From contig CAYTGI010000002.1 in assembly GCA_964437465.1 (NCBI GenBank), positions 1 to 64,000 on the forward strand: DNA of 64,000 nucleotides, given 5' to 3'. The DNA is from JAGQLF01 sp964437465. Lineage in GTDB: Bacteria; Patescibacteriota; Dojkabacteria; J137. The notes under the pieces were generated by a model. The model was not told the origin of the DNA, searched no databases, and saw only the letters and a list, made by a program, of their open reading frames with translations. Below are positions 26,383 to 35,394 of this stretch, in pieces; within the stretch, counting starts at the first letter, position 1, and each line of letters opens with the position of its first letter. The translations under genes and the position numbers were made by a program.

Positions 26383-28380
26383 TTAGAAGGTTTTGGTTCT
26401 ACAAACTCATCTGTTTTATTATCTTCACCAGTATTTTGATTTTCATTAGGTTGGGTATTTATATTTGGATCATAGATCTGGCTACCGCTACTACTACCCT
26501 GCTCACCGATAGAATCAATGGTTACTGGTTCGGGATTATATGTAAAGTCTGTCCCACCATTTACTTCATATGAAGTTGATGGCTCATAACTCGGAATATT
26601 ACCACTTGGTTCATATGCTGAAATAGTAGGGAGTGAGTCGGTAGATAATGAGCTGTCAATTTCTTGGTTGTTGTACAAATTGCCATTTGAATCAGGTTTT
26701 GGTCCTGAATCTCTATCATCTCTTCCAGACCAAATTGAATAAAGAATCCATGGGATAAATAGTAAAACAGCTCCAAGACATACTATAACTCCAATTAGTA
26801 TTAGTCCAGACCTTGGTACTTCTCTTCCTAAGATTACTATAATGTCTGAATCAGTATCTGAGTCTCCATTCTGATCATCGTCTCTATTATTACTACCATC
26901 ATCTAACTCACTTACTATCTCAAATGACCATTCATTTTGTGCTTTTTGTTCTGAGGAATCAATTATCTCTGTTGAAACCATATGCATTCCAAGTTCCAAG
27001 TCTTCCTCTAATGTACATGAGAAATTCTCTTCAGTAACTTCACAAAGGTCTTTAATATCTCTTCCATCTAATTCAATGACGAAAGTACCATCTAAGATTT
27101 CTGACTCTTCTGATGCAATAAAGTCTCCACTTAAAACAGGCCTTAATTCTAGAATTTGAGACCCATTCTCAGGTTGAACATTAAAAATTAATGGCTCACT
27201 TTCAACTTGATCAGGGTCAGTCGCTAAATTTAGTCTTATCTCAAACTTGTCTGAAACCTTGTATAAGATCTGTCCGTCAGGTCTTTCGACAACTAAGCGA
27301 ACATAGTATTCTCCATCTTCAAGTTCAGATACATCCCATGCATAATAAGTCCTTGTTGGAGCAAAACCTTCTCCAATAGCAGTCCATTCCTCAAGATCAG
27401 TAGAATATTCTATATTTAGTGATTCGATATTATCATCCGCAAGTGTCCATCTAATTAGATTAATTTCATCAGTAAATACTGTTCCATTTGTTGGAACTTC
27501 GAAACCAAATCCTTCTACATCTCCTCCAGGAACTTTTCCATCATCAGGCTCTTGAGGATCGGTTGGAACCTCAGGCTGATTTGGTTCCTCTGGTTCTGTT
27601 GGCTCTTCTGGCTGAACAGGTTGTTCTGGTTCGATAGGTTCAACTGGCTCAGGTTCTGGAGGTCTTTGGTAAATTTCTATTCTTATATCTTGAGTAACTT
27701 CTGCATTTATTCCATCACTAACCGCAACTCTAACATCGTAACCTAGCCCAGGGTATCCAAGGGCTGTTAATGGCTCACTTGTAATTAATCCAGTATTAGG
27801 GTCTATATTTAAGAAGTCAGCTGTTGTTACAAATCTATATCTTAGCGGATCACCATCTGGATCGCTAGCTAATATCTGGTAAGTATATGTTTCACCTTCA
27901 AAATACTGAATTCTTCCAGGGGTTGAAATTATAGTTGGAGGTGAATTGTTATTTATTACATTAACAATTCTTGAATTACAAGATGCATACGGAGTATTAT
28001 CAAANNNNNNNNNNACCTCCATCAGGTAGATTTGAAGTTACATTTGTTGTTCTCGTATCCCAGTTAAAAGTAGTATTTACTCCTGAATTACTAGGAACAT
28101 TATTAAAATTTGCAATGCTTCCGTAATTTATAGAATCGCAGGTTGCTGCATCGTAAAGATTAGCCTGTACTTCTATATTAGATTGATCATCATCATATGC
28201 TCTAAATGAAACAGTAACTGTATCTTTAATTCTTGAGTTTGGCGATGGACTTGAAACAATCAACTTATCGTCACTATCCGATAAAGTAGCTGATTGAACA
28301 GGAAGTGACAATGTAATGCTACTAGTAAGAATAATTAATCCTAATGAAAAGTTAAAGAGTTTTATAAAGTTATCTTTCAT
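26379..28380 (-). CDS. Surface protein with Ig-like domains, Pro/Glu spacer and C-terminal membrane anchor (gapped)
   Basis: Two reading frames on either side of the 10-N gap at 28005-28014 form one gene of about 660 residues. The first 30 residues are a signal peptide (LGLIILTSSITLSLPVQSA). Beta-sandwich domains follow: a putative-Ig (He_PIG-like) domain with YTYQILASDPDGDPLRYRF and a PEP/EPE-rich spacer (about 40 residues). A second domain has FTDEINLIRWTLADD and WDVSELEDGEYYVRLVVE, and a third has SGDFIASEESEILDG. A membrane segment LILIGVIVCLGAVLLFIPWI precedes a Ser/Pro/Gly-rich cytoplasmic tail. It follows the solute-binding gene by one base, so they form an operon. Function unknown; adhesion or scaffold is plausible. 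Confidence 0.7.
28005..28014. other. Scaffold gap (10 N) inside the Ig-like gene
   Basis: Exactly ten N. The flanking coding frames differ by one, so the real gap is not 10 bases. Confidence 0.95.
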
Positions 28381-28381
28381 T

Positions 28382-29938
28382 TTAATTTAGTTGTTGTATT
28401 CCTTGTGTTTGTAATTCTAAAATATCTTCTTGTAAACCAGTTAACGTAGATTCACTTATTCCTGCTGATCCTCCAAGTACTTCTTTAAACAGTTCTCTAA
28501 CTTCTCTTCCATTTATAATATACCAAGATTTTGCAAAAGGTAATGCTTCATTATACACAGATAAATAATCATCTTCATCTAATTGAGATCCTAATTCATT
28601 TTGAAGATCACGTCTAGGATATAAATGACCAAAATGGCCATAATTTGGAGAGTTCTCGATATTTTCATGAATTTTTCTCTGTTGTTCAGGCTCAGTGATC
28701 CAAGATATAAATTGCCAAGATAATTCAGCATTTTGTGATCTTTCTCTACTTACTACTAATCCCCAAGTATCAGCCCAGTTTGTTGGCTCTTCTTGGTTCG
28801 GTAGAGTTGGGATAGGTGAGACACCTATGTTTAAATTTAATCCAAATCCTTCATTAAATCTTAAAATTTCTCTTAATCTCCAACTAGGAGCAAATATCAT
28901 TGCTACTTCTTCTTCTAAAAATGCTATTGAATCATTTTGAAATGCGTCATCCCAAGTCCTTGTATCATTTGAAGTAAATGAAAAGAAAATCTCTATTGCT
29001 TCAACTGCATCTGCAGTTGCAAAGCTAACTTGTCTATTTGCATCTGTTAGATCTACTCCATTTCTTTGAATGAATATTAATAACATCTCATAAAAAAAAT
29101 CTACATTGTTTACATCACCTGCTGCAAAGCCAGCCTGCTCTACAGTATTACCAGCAACGCTTGTCATCTCTTCAGCTATATCTTGAAAAGGAAAAAAATT
29201 TGCGCTAGGTTCAGAAAGTTGGAAACTGCTTAGTATATCTTCATTATATAAAATAGCATATGTATCTGTCCATAAAGGTAACCCGTATACAATTCCGCTA
29301 CCAGCAAAATCTATTAGGGCTGAATCGAAAAAATTTTCAGTGAATTGAGCGAAAGAATATGTTGAAGCTGGAGCTGGTATGACTACATTTTCATACTGCC
29401 CCATCCAGGTACCAGGAATCGTAAAGATGTCTGGAGCCTCACTAGTATTAGCCAACTGTGAATTTAATAATGTCTGATAGCTTTCGGCAGATTCAGTAAA
29501 ACTAACGTTTTCACTAGAATTCCATATATTTGCATACTCAACAGTTATTCCTGTCTGTTCTTCATATTCATCCAGCAATGGTTGCAATATTTCTCTATCT
29601 ATAAAAGCCCCACGCCAAATTAATGTTCTCGTAGTTGATCCTCCAGTTTCTGGAGGATTGGTAGTTCCACCATTATTTCCATTTCCATTATCATCTCCAC
29701 CACCTAGTGAACCTAAAAGTAAAAATCCAAAAATTAACAAACCAATTACAGCAACGGCCATAACTATTAGAAATATAGGAAACTTTCTTTTTGAAGATTT
29801 TGGAGGTTCATCAAAACTATCAAATGAATTAAAACCACCACCTTCACTGTTTTCAGGGAAAGCTTGATCCTGACTTATATCAGGAAGCTCTTCAACTGTG
29901 TAGGGTTCAATACTAGGTAGCTGGTTATTGTTATTCAT
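28382..29938 (-). CDS. Membrane-anchored extracellular solute-binding protein (family 1 type)
   Basis: 518 residues. The N-terminal 50 are acidic and polar, probably cytoplasmic. One membrane segment FPIFLIVMAVAVIGLLIFGF (about 53-72) is followed by a Gly/Asn/Thr-rich linker, so the protein is anchored by a helix and not by a lipobox. The external part is a periplasmic-binding fold like SBP_bac_8 sugar binders: LQPLLDEYEEQTGITVEYAN, APDIFTIPGTWMGQY, GLPLWTDTYAILYNEDIL near 215, EVAMIFAPSWRLREIL near 345 and NWADTWGLVVSRE near 390. No ABC permease genes are adjacent, so it may not be a transport subunit here. Confidence 0.8.
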   Translation of the reverse strand: MNNNNQLPSIEPYTVEELPDISQDQAFPENSEGGGFNSFDSFDEPPKSSKRKFPIFLIVMAVAVIGLLIFGFLLLGSLGGGDDNGNGNNGGTTNPPETGGSTTRTLIWRGAFIDREILQPLLDEYEEQTGITVEYANIWNSSENVSFTESAESYQTLLNSQLANTSEAPDIFTIPGTWMGQYENVVIPAPASTYSFAQFTENFFDSALIDFAGSGIVYGLPLWTDTYAILYNEDILSSFQLSEPSANFFPFQDIAEEMTSVAGNTVEQAGFAAGDVNNVDFFYEMLLIFIQRNGVDLTDANRQVSFATADAVEAIEIFFSFTSNDTRTWDDAFQNDSIAFLEEEVAMIFAPSWRLREILRFNEGFGLNLNIGVSPIPTLPNQEEPTNWADTWGLVVSRERSQNAELSWQFISWITEPEQQRKIHENIENSPNYGHFGHLYPRRDLQNELGSQLDEDDYLSVYNEALPFAKSWYIINGREVRELFKEVLGGSAGISESTLTGLQEDILELQTQGIQQLN

Positions 29939-30055
29939 ATTAAGCCAGTATAAATTATCGTACTATATTTAACAATTATGAAAGATATATATATTTTTAA
30001 GTTTTCTTATTTTTACCTTGAAATATTGGCTTTGTATTAATGTATACTGTTTATT

Positions 30056-31354
30056 ATGGCATCCTTGTATAAAAGCGCAGAACAATCTAGAAAGATTATT
30101 ATATTAATACTAGTGTTTTTTGCATTAGTTATGTGTTTCAGCATATATAATAGTCTTATTAGTTCAAGGCAAGTAATCCCAGATGAAGAAATTCCAAGTT
30201 TTTTTCTATCCAGAGATCCGATTTTCGGTGATTTACCAAGCCCTGAGTTTAATGAAATATTAGATAGATCCAATGCTACTTATGTATATAAAGATGCAAA
30301 TTCACACGATAATTCAGAGTTCCCTTCAACAGCTTATGTATATCAGATAGATTTACCAAAAGCTGATTTTAATGATTTAATTAAGCTTGAAGAAACTGTA
30401 ACTGCTATAGGAGGATTTTTGGATTACGAATACACCGATTCTAGTGGAAATTTTGTGGAGTGGAAAAATATAGACTCAACTAAAACATTTAATGGTGATT
30501 TAGCAAATAGATTTTGGAATTTAACCACTGACTTTGTAAATAATGAGGCAGCAAATGCTAGAAAAGAATTATTAGATGTTAATTCTACTTCTTCTGATGA
30601 TGAACCATATGAAGCAGCTTATAAAGAGCAAGGACCACAGATAATCAACAGGCTTAGATTAAGAAACAAACCTGGATTTGAAGAAATAGTTGTTCAAGCT
30701 GAATTAGTTCAAAGAGGATTGAGAGATGCTCTGATAAGTCTTGATTTCATAAGTGAAGCTCAAAATGAACAATATGTTCACATGTCCTTCTTTAGAAATC
30801 TGCCTCTTATAGATTTAAAACCTTCAAATGAAAGACCTGAAGGTAGACCTCCAGAATTAAGAAATGCAATTGATCAGGGGAGCACACAGTATTATTCAAA
30901 AGTTTATGGAAATGATCCAAGGTATGGTCAACTTAATCTTTTAGTATCTAATGAGTTAAAAGATTACGCTAGTGATATTTTTGAACTAGATTTCAAAGAT
31001 TTTGAATATTATTTAGACCCTGAGGATATCGGTGTATACTCAATAACAACTCCGGATGAAGCATGGACGAGAGTAACTAGAGGTGAAGGAGCGTTAACTT
31101 TTTTTAATCCAAGAAATCAAAATTATTTTACAGAATATTCTGATCTAGACGTTCAAATAACAAGATTTAGTGCTGATACTGAACGAACAGAGCTTGCATA
31201 CTACGAGCAAGGTTATTACAATGATGGTACATGGGGAGGCTATGCGTTACCGATTTATGTTTTTAGAGGTGAAGCTCAAGCAGTTACTCAAGATGGAACA
31301 CAAGATAGGATAGAATTTGCCTTTTATATAGAAGCAATTAAACGAGCACAATGA
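30056..31354 (+). CDS. Membrane-anchored external protein of unknown family
   Basis: 432 residues with one N-terminal membrane segment (IIILILVFFALVMCFSIYNS, about 14-33) and a long soluble domain outside. The domain is acidic, has no Cys, and shows alternating helices and strands; a notable stretch is GQLNLLVSNELKDYASDIF near 295. I do not recognise a family. The gene begins 10 bases after a TATACT box preceded by TAATG, as also before the VirB6-like gene at 23119. The stop overlaps the ATG of the pilin-domain gene (ATGA), so the two are translationally coupled and probably act together. Confidence 0.6.
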   Translation: MASLYKSAEQSRKIIILILVFFALVMCFSIYNSLISSRQVIPDEEIPSFFLSRDPIFGDLPSPEFNEILDRSNATYVYKDANSHDNSEFPSTAYVYQIDLPKADFNDLIKLEETVTAIGGFLDYEYTDSSGNFVEWKNIDSTKTFNGDLANRFWNLTTDFVNNEAANARKELLDVNSTSSDDEPYEAAYKEQGPQIINRLRLRNKPGFEEIVVQAELVQRGLRDALISLDFISEAQNEQYVHMSFFRNLPLIDLKPSNERPEGRPPELRNAIDQGSTQYYSKVYGNDPRYGQLNLLVSNELKDYASDIFELDFKDFEYYLDPEDIGVYSITTPDEAWTRVTRGEGALTFFNPRNQNYFTEYSDLDVQITRFSADTERTELAYYEQGYYNDGTWGGYALPIYVFRGEAQAVTQDGTQDRIEFAFYIEAIKRAQ

Positions 31355-33027
31355 TAAAAAAAATCTTTTTAAGTACAACCTCTTTAGCTTTTTTACTTCT
31401 TTTTTCATTAGGTTTTCTAAACCCAATTGTAGTTCAAGGTGATGAAGAATGGCAACTACAAGGAGGTAGAGCATGCATTGAACACTATCCTGAGTGTGAT
31501 GAACCTGGATTTGTTAATGCACTAGGAGCAGTTCAAAGTGGTGATCTTAGGCTAACAGGATTAAGTATTCAAGAATTCCGTGAATCACTATCATCTGGAT
31601 TTAACTTACAAGGTGATGATGTAAATAGACTTTGTATAAATGAGGCATATTTAGATATTATTCCGAGAAGAGGTTATATTAATCCGAATGCTCCTGACCA
31701 AAACTTACCTGAGTTCGATGGAACTAACTATCCAGTTGCCTGCCCTACCGGTTGGGTAGTTCAAAGAGGTCCACACAATGCAGTCAGATTCAATTTAGAG
31801 ATTGCAGAAAGAGCAGATGAGCCTTGGGGGTGTTGTCCATCAAATGACTATAAATTTGTAAATCAATTTTTGGATGAGCACGAAGGGGATAGTAATATCC
31901 AACAAGGAGTTTGTTGTTTAAGGGATAATCCAGTTGGTGAGCCATATAAAGCAGTACTTGAACCTGGAGATACAGATAATTGGCAGGGGCCTGGATGTTA
32001 TACTCAAGGGGATGAAATAATTTATAATGCTCAGCCAGCTGGGAGAAATGGTATTCAGGCTGGGGATGATGATGGTGACGCAGTAGTACTAGATGAGGAC
32101 TATATAACCAGTGAGCTTAACAAACCTCTAAGCCAAGTTACTGACCAAGATATCTATACTCTACTTGAAGGTCAGCCAATTATTTCTGGAATTTATGGAC
32201 TTCCCAATAATTTAAATACTACAATCGCAAAAGGTGTTACTGAGCTTGATGATGCTGCTATACCTGCTGTAGGTATTACTTTGGGTTCTGAATTTGGCGA
32301 TTTTGCAAATAACGGAGTTAATACAAGAGCATACTTTGTCGAGGAAGATAGAATAGACCAGACTGGTTTAACTAGATCTTGTCCGAATAGAGGATGTGCT
32401 GTGTACGATATTTCTAATTCAGATAATTTTGATGCTAACGAACTAGGAATAGATTTAGGTGAATTTAATCCTGTTGGGGGAGGTAGTAATAACAATGTTA
32501 TTCATGTATCGGGTGTGTTTAATGATTATGCTGAAGATAAAAACAACATAAGATGTCAAGGTTGTTACCAAAAAGGGGATGTAATTGCTCAGAGTGATAA
32601 TCAAGTTTTATTTTGTAATCCTGATAATACAGGAGGAAATTTTGTAGATCCCTTCAATATAATTGATAATGATATAAATCTTACAAGGGCCGTTTACCTT
32701 TCTGAAGAAGGTGCACCAAGACAAGTTACCTTAAATTGTATTGAACAAGGAGGAATACTAACAGCTATAGGATGTATAGACCCATCCCCGATAGGTGTTT
32801 TAACAGGCTTAATTAGGATTGCTCTTGGAGTTGTCGGTGGAGTTGCTTTATTACAACTGATTCTTGCAGGACTAGCTTATCAATCAGGCAATGAAGAAAA
32901 CATCCAAAAAGCTCAAAGTAGAATTTTTGCTACAATTGGGGGGCTTGCGGTTCTAATATTTAGTGTATTAATACTACGAATTATTGGTGTTAATATTCTT
33001 GACGTAATCCCTGAGGGGTTAGTATAA
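31351..33027 (+). CDS. Secreted Cys-rich protein with a C-terminal T4SS pilin-like (VirB2-type) domain
   Basis: 558 residues. The signal peptide MIKKIFLSTTSLAFLLLFSL is followed by about 450 external residues with some 18 Cys, including paired motifs such as GCCPSNDYK, GVCCLRDN and CQGCYQKGD. The last 80 residues are two membrane segments in the T4SS_pilin pattern: a first helix with IRIALGVVGGVALLQLILAG, the GNEENIQKAQSRI linker, and IGGLAVLIFSVLILRIIGV. Short pilins of this type are common in CPR genomes; a pilin domain at the end of a large Cys-rich ectodomain is unusual. Coupling with the gene before it suggests one surface machine. Confidence 0.7.
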   Translation: MIKKIFLSTTSLAFLLLFSLGFLNPIVVQGDEEWQLQGGRACIEHYPECDEPGFVNALGAVQSGDLRLTGLSIQEFRESLSSGFNLQGDDVNRLCINEAYLDIIPRRGYINPNAPDQNLPEFDGTNYPVACPTGWVVQRGPHNAVRFNLEIAERADEPWGCCPSNDYKFVNQFLDEHEGDSNIQQGVCCLRDNPVGEPYKAVLEPGDTDNWQGPGCYTQGDEIIYNAQPAGRNGIQAGDDDGDAVVLDEDYITSELNKPLSQVTDQDIYTLLEGQPIISGIYGLPNNLNTTIAKGVTELDDAAIPAVGITLGSEFGDFANNGVNTRAYFVEEDRIDQTGLTRSCPNRGCAVYDISNSDNFDANELGIDLGEFNPVGGGSNNNVIHVSGVFNDYAEDKNNIRCQGCYQKGDVIAQSDNQVLFCNPDNTGGNFVDPFNIIDNDINLTRAVYLSEEGAPRQVTLNCIEQGGILTAIGCIDPSPIGVLTGLIRIALGVVGGVALLQLILAGLAYQSGNEENIQKAQSRIFATIGGLAVLIFSVLILRIIGVNILDVIPEGLV

Positions 33028-33033
33028 ATACTA

Positions 33034-34818
33034 ATGAGATTCTCAGAACTAGCATCCACATTACAGAAGTTGGAACAGTTAGATAGTCGAAATGAAATGA
33101 CTGTAGAGCTTGCTGGCTTATATAAAAAGTTAGATGTCGATGAAATTGAAAATACTTTCTACCTACTAACAGGAAGACTGGCTCCTAAGTATGTAGACCT
33201 AGAATTTAATTTCTCAAGGAAGTTAATTCTAAAGTCATTAGAAAAAGCTACTAATGATTTAGAAGCACCTAAAAGATTATATAAAGAACTTGGAGATCTT
33301 GGTTTAGTAGTTGAGAATGTTGATGCTGAATTTACAATTTCTAGCAATGAACTTGGGCAATTAGATAACAAATCTAAAACTGAAGAATTAGATATAAATG
33401 GAGTTCACTTCGTGTTAAATGATATTGCGAGTGCAGAAGGAAAGGGTTCGCAGGAAAGTAAGATTAATAAATTTATTGAACTTATATCTAAACTTAGTCC
33501 TATTGGATCAAAGTATGCTACTAGGATAATTATAGGAGATTTAAGATTGGGAATTAGTGATAAAACTCTATTAGATTCTTTATCATGGTTTATTAAAAGT
33601 GATAAATCCTTACGTAAGACTCTTGATTTAGCTTACGGTTTTAGAGCAGATATTGGATATATTGCGAAAGTAGCACTTTCATCAAATGATCCAGAAGCTG
33701 ATCTACTATCTATCAAATTACAGCCAGGCGCACCTATTGCTTCAAAGCTTGTAGAGAGAGAGGCATCTTCTGAAGCTGTCTGGAAAAGAATGCCTAACTG
33801 TTTCGTTCAACCTAAACTTGATGGACTTAGAGGACAATTACATTTCTCTGAAGGAAAAGGACACGTTTTTTCGAGAAATATGGAAAATATGACAGATAAT
33901 TTTCCTGATCTTGTTAAGGCAATGCAAGAATTAAATGTTGAATCAATTATTTTAGATTCAGAGATAATAGGTTTTGACACAGAAAAAAATACATATCTTA
34001 CCTATCAAGAAACAATGCAAAGAAGAAGAAAATACGATGTTGCAGAGTTTACAGACAAGATCCCAGTTAAATCTATGTGTTTCGATATTCTTTATTTAAA
34101 TGGTGAAGATTTATCTCAAAGGAATATTGACGAAAGGATAATCATATTGAAAGAAACATTAAAAAGCAGTGAGATTTTAGAAATGTTAGAGACAAAACAG
34201 ATGCAATCTGAAGATGAACTGGGTGAATATTTTTCGGACAAAGTAAATGAGGGGCTAGAAGGAATAATCACAAAGCAAGTTGGAACAACTTACGAGCCTG
34301 GAACTAGAAATTATAAATGGATTAAACTAAAAGCGAATACTAGAAGCGATTTAGTGGATACAATAGACGTGGTTGTTCTTGGCTACTATTCTGGAAGAGG
34401 GCAAAGGGCTAAATTTGGTTTAGGCGCTTTACTGACAGGTGTATATGATCCTGAAGAAGATAAATACTACTCAGTTGGAAAAGTTGGAAGTGGGATGACC
34501 GATGAAATTTTTTCAAAGATTAAGAACGACTTAGACAAGATTACTATTGATAAAAAACCTGAAAATATTGAAGTTGACTCTACTCTATTTCCAGATGTTT
34601 GGGTAGAGCCTAAAATTGTAATAGAAATAGATGCGGATGAGATAACAAGAAGTCCTAATCATACTGCAGCAAAAGGAATAAAAACAAATGTTCCAAAAGA
34701 TAAGGATGATAGAGGTTTATCTGTACGATTTCCAAGATTAAAATTTTGGGATAGAGATAAAGACTATCCAAATACAGTTACTGAACTTGTTAAAATGTAT
34801 GAATTAAGAAAATCGTAA
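33034..34818 (+). CDS. ATP-dependent DNA ligase (LIG1/archaeal type)
   Basis: 594 residues with the full three-domain plan of replicative archaeal and eukaryotic ligases. The N-terminal DNA-binding domain (about 1-200) has GRLAPKYVDLEF and IIGDLRLGISDKTLLD. The adenylation domain starts with FVQPKLDGLRGQLHF, motif I with the AMP-accepting Lys near residue 260. Motif III-like DSEIIGFD, motif IV EGLEGIITKQ and motif V YKWIKLKA follow. The OB domain has VLGYYSGRGQRAKFGLGALL near 450. Most bacteria replicate with an NAD-dependent ligase, so this gene may have come by transfer. It starts six bases after the pilin-domain gene. Confidence 0.93.
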   Translation: MRFSELASTLQKLEQLDSRNEMTVELAGLYKKLDVDEIENTFYLLTGRLAPKYVDLEFNFSRKLILKSLEKATNDLEAPKRLYKELGDLGLVVENVDAEFTISSNELGQLDNKSKTEELDINGVHFVLNDIASAEGKGSQESKINKFIELISKLSPIGSKYATRIIIGDLRLGISDKTLLDSLSWFIKSDKSLRKTLDLAYGFRADIGYIAKVALSSNDPEADLLSIKLQPGAPIASKLVEREASSEAVWKRMPNCFVQPKLDGLRGQLHFSEGKGHVFSRNMENMTDNFPDLVKAMQELNVESIILDSEIIGFDTEKNTYLTYQETMQRRRKYDVAEFTDKIPVKSMCFDILYLNGEDLSQRNIDERIIILKETLKSSEILEMLETKQMQSEDELGEYFSDKVNEGLEGIITKQVGTTYEPGTRNYKWIKLKANTRSDLVDTIDVVVLGYYSGRGQRAKFGLGALLTGVYDPEEDKYYSVGKVGSGMTDEIFSKIKNDLDKITIDKKPENIEVDSTLFPDVWVEPKIVIEIDADEITRSPNHTAAKGIKTNVPKDKDDRGLSVRFPRLKFWDRDKDYPNTVTELVKMYELRKS

Positions 34819-34821
34819 CAT

Positions 34822-35394
34822 ATGGATAGTATAAAAGATGTGATCATTAAGTTTTTTTATAGTTTGATTGGTATTATTGCTGCCATATTATTAATTCGAT
34901 TTATTCTTGATCAACTAACTTTAAATGAAGAACACCTTCTTATATCTTTCTTATTAAATATTTCACAAGGATTCGTCTCTCCATTTATAACTATAATTCC
35001 TGATAACTACAATTTTCCTATAGTAATGGATGCAGGAATTGCTGTAATGATTTACATAATTTGGGGAGTAACTCTTGCTATTTTTACAGCATCTTTTTTT
35101 CAAGAATCTAAAAAAGAGATCTTTAAAGATTCTACAGATTCTATTTTTAAATTTGTCGAGAGTCTATTGATAATAAGAATTATTTCAGATTTTTTCATGT
35201 TTAATAGTGAGACAAGTTTTATAAGTTTTATTAATGAATTAACAAACTGGAGTTCAGATATTGTAAGAGGAGATTTTTTTGACGGAAGATTAAATATATC
35301 TGCTTTTGTTACTCTAATAATTATTGTAATTATTGATTTGATAGCTGAAAGACTTATTGATACTTTAGTTGAAAATCAAAAATCTGAGGATTAG
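34822..35394 (+). CDS. Integral membrane protein, unknown
   Basis: 190 residues with about four hydrophobic segments: FFYSLIGIIAAILLIRFIL near residue 10, LLISFLLNISQGFVSPFITI near 38, AGIAVMIYIIWGVTLAIFTA near 73, and a C-terminal FVTLIIIVIIDLIAERLI near 160. The overall form recalls YggT-like small membrane proteins, but there is no firm match. It follows the DNA ligase stop by three bases and overlaps the end of the convergent uvrC by four. No function can be assigned. Confidence 0.55.
   Translation: MDSIKDVIIKFFYSLIGIIAAILLIRFILDQLTLNEEHLLISFLLNISQGFVSPFITIIPDNYNFPIVMDAGIAVMIYIIWGVTLAIFTASFFQESKKEIFKDSTDSIFKFVESLLIIRIISDFFMFNSETSFISFINELTNWSSDIVRGDFFDGRLNISAFVTLIIIVIIDLIAERLIDTLVENQKSED

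Noticed and set aside
28382..29938. Classical ABC sugar importer locus
   Set aside because: There is no permease or ATPase gene nearby and the protein has a membrane helix in place of a lipobox.
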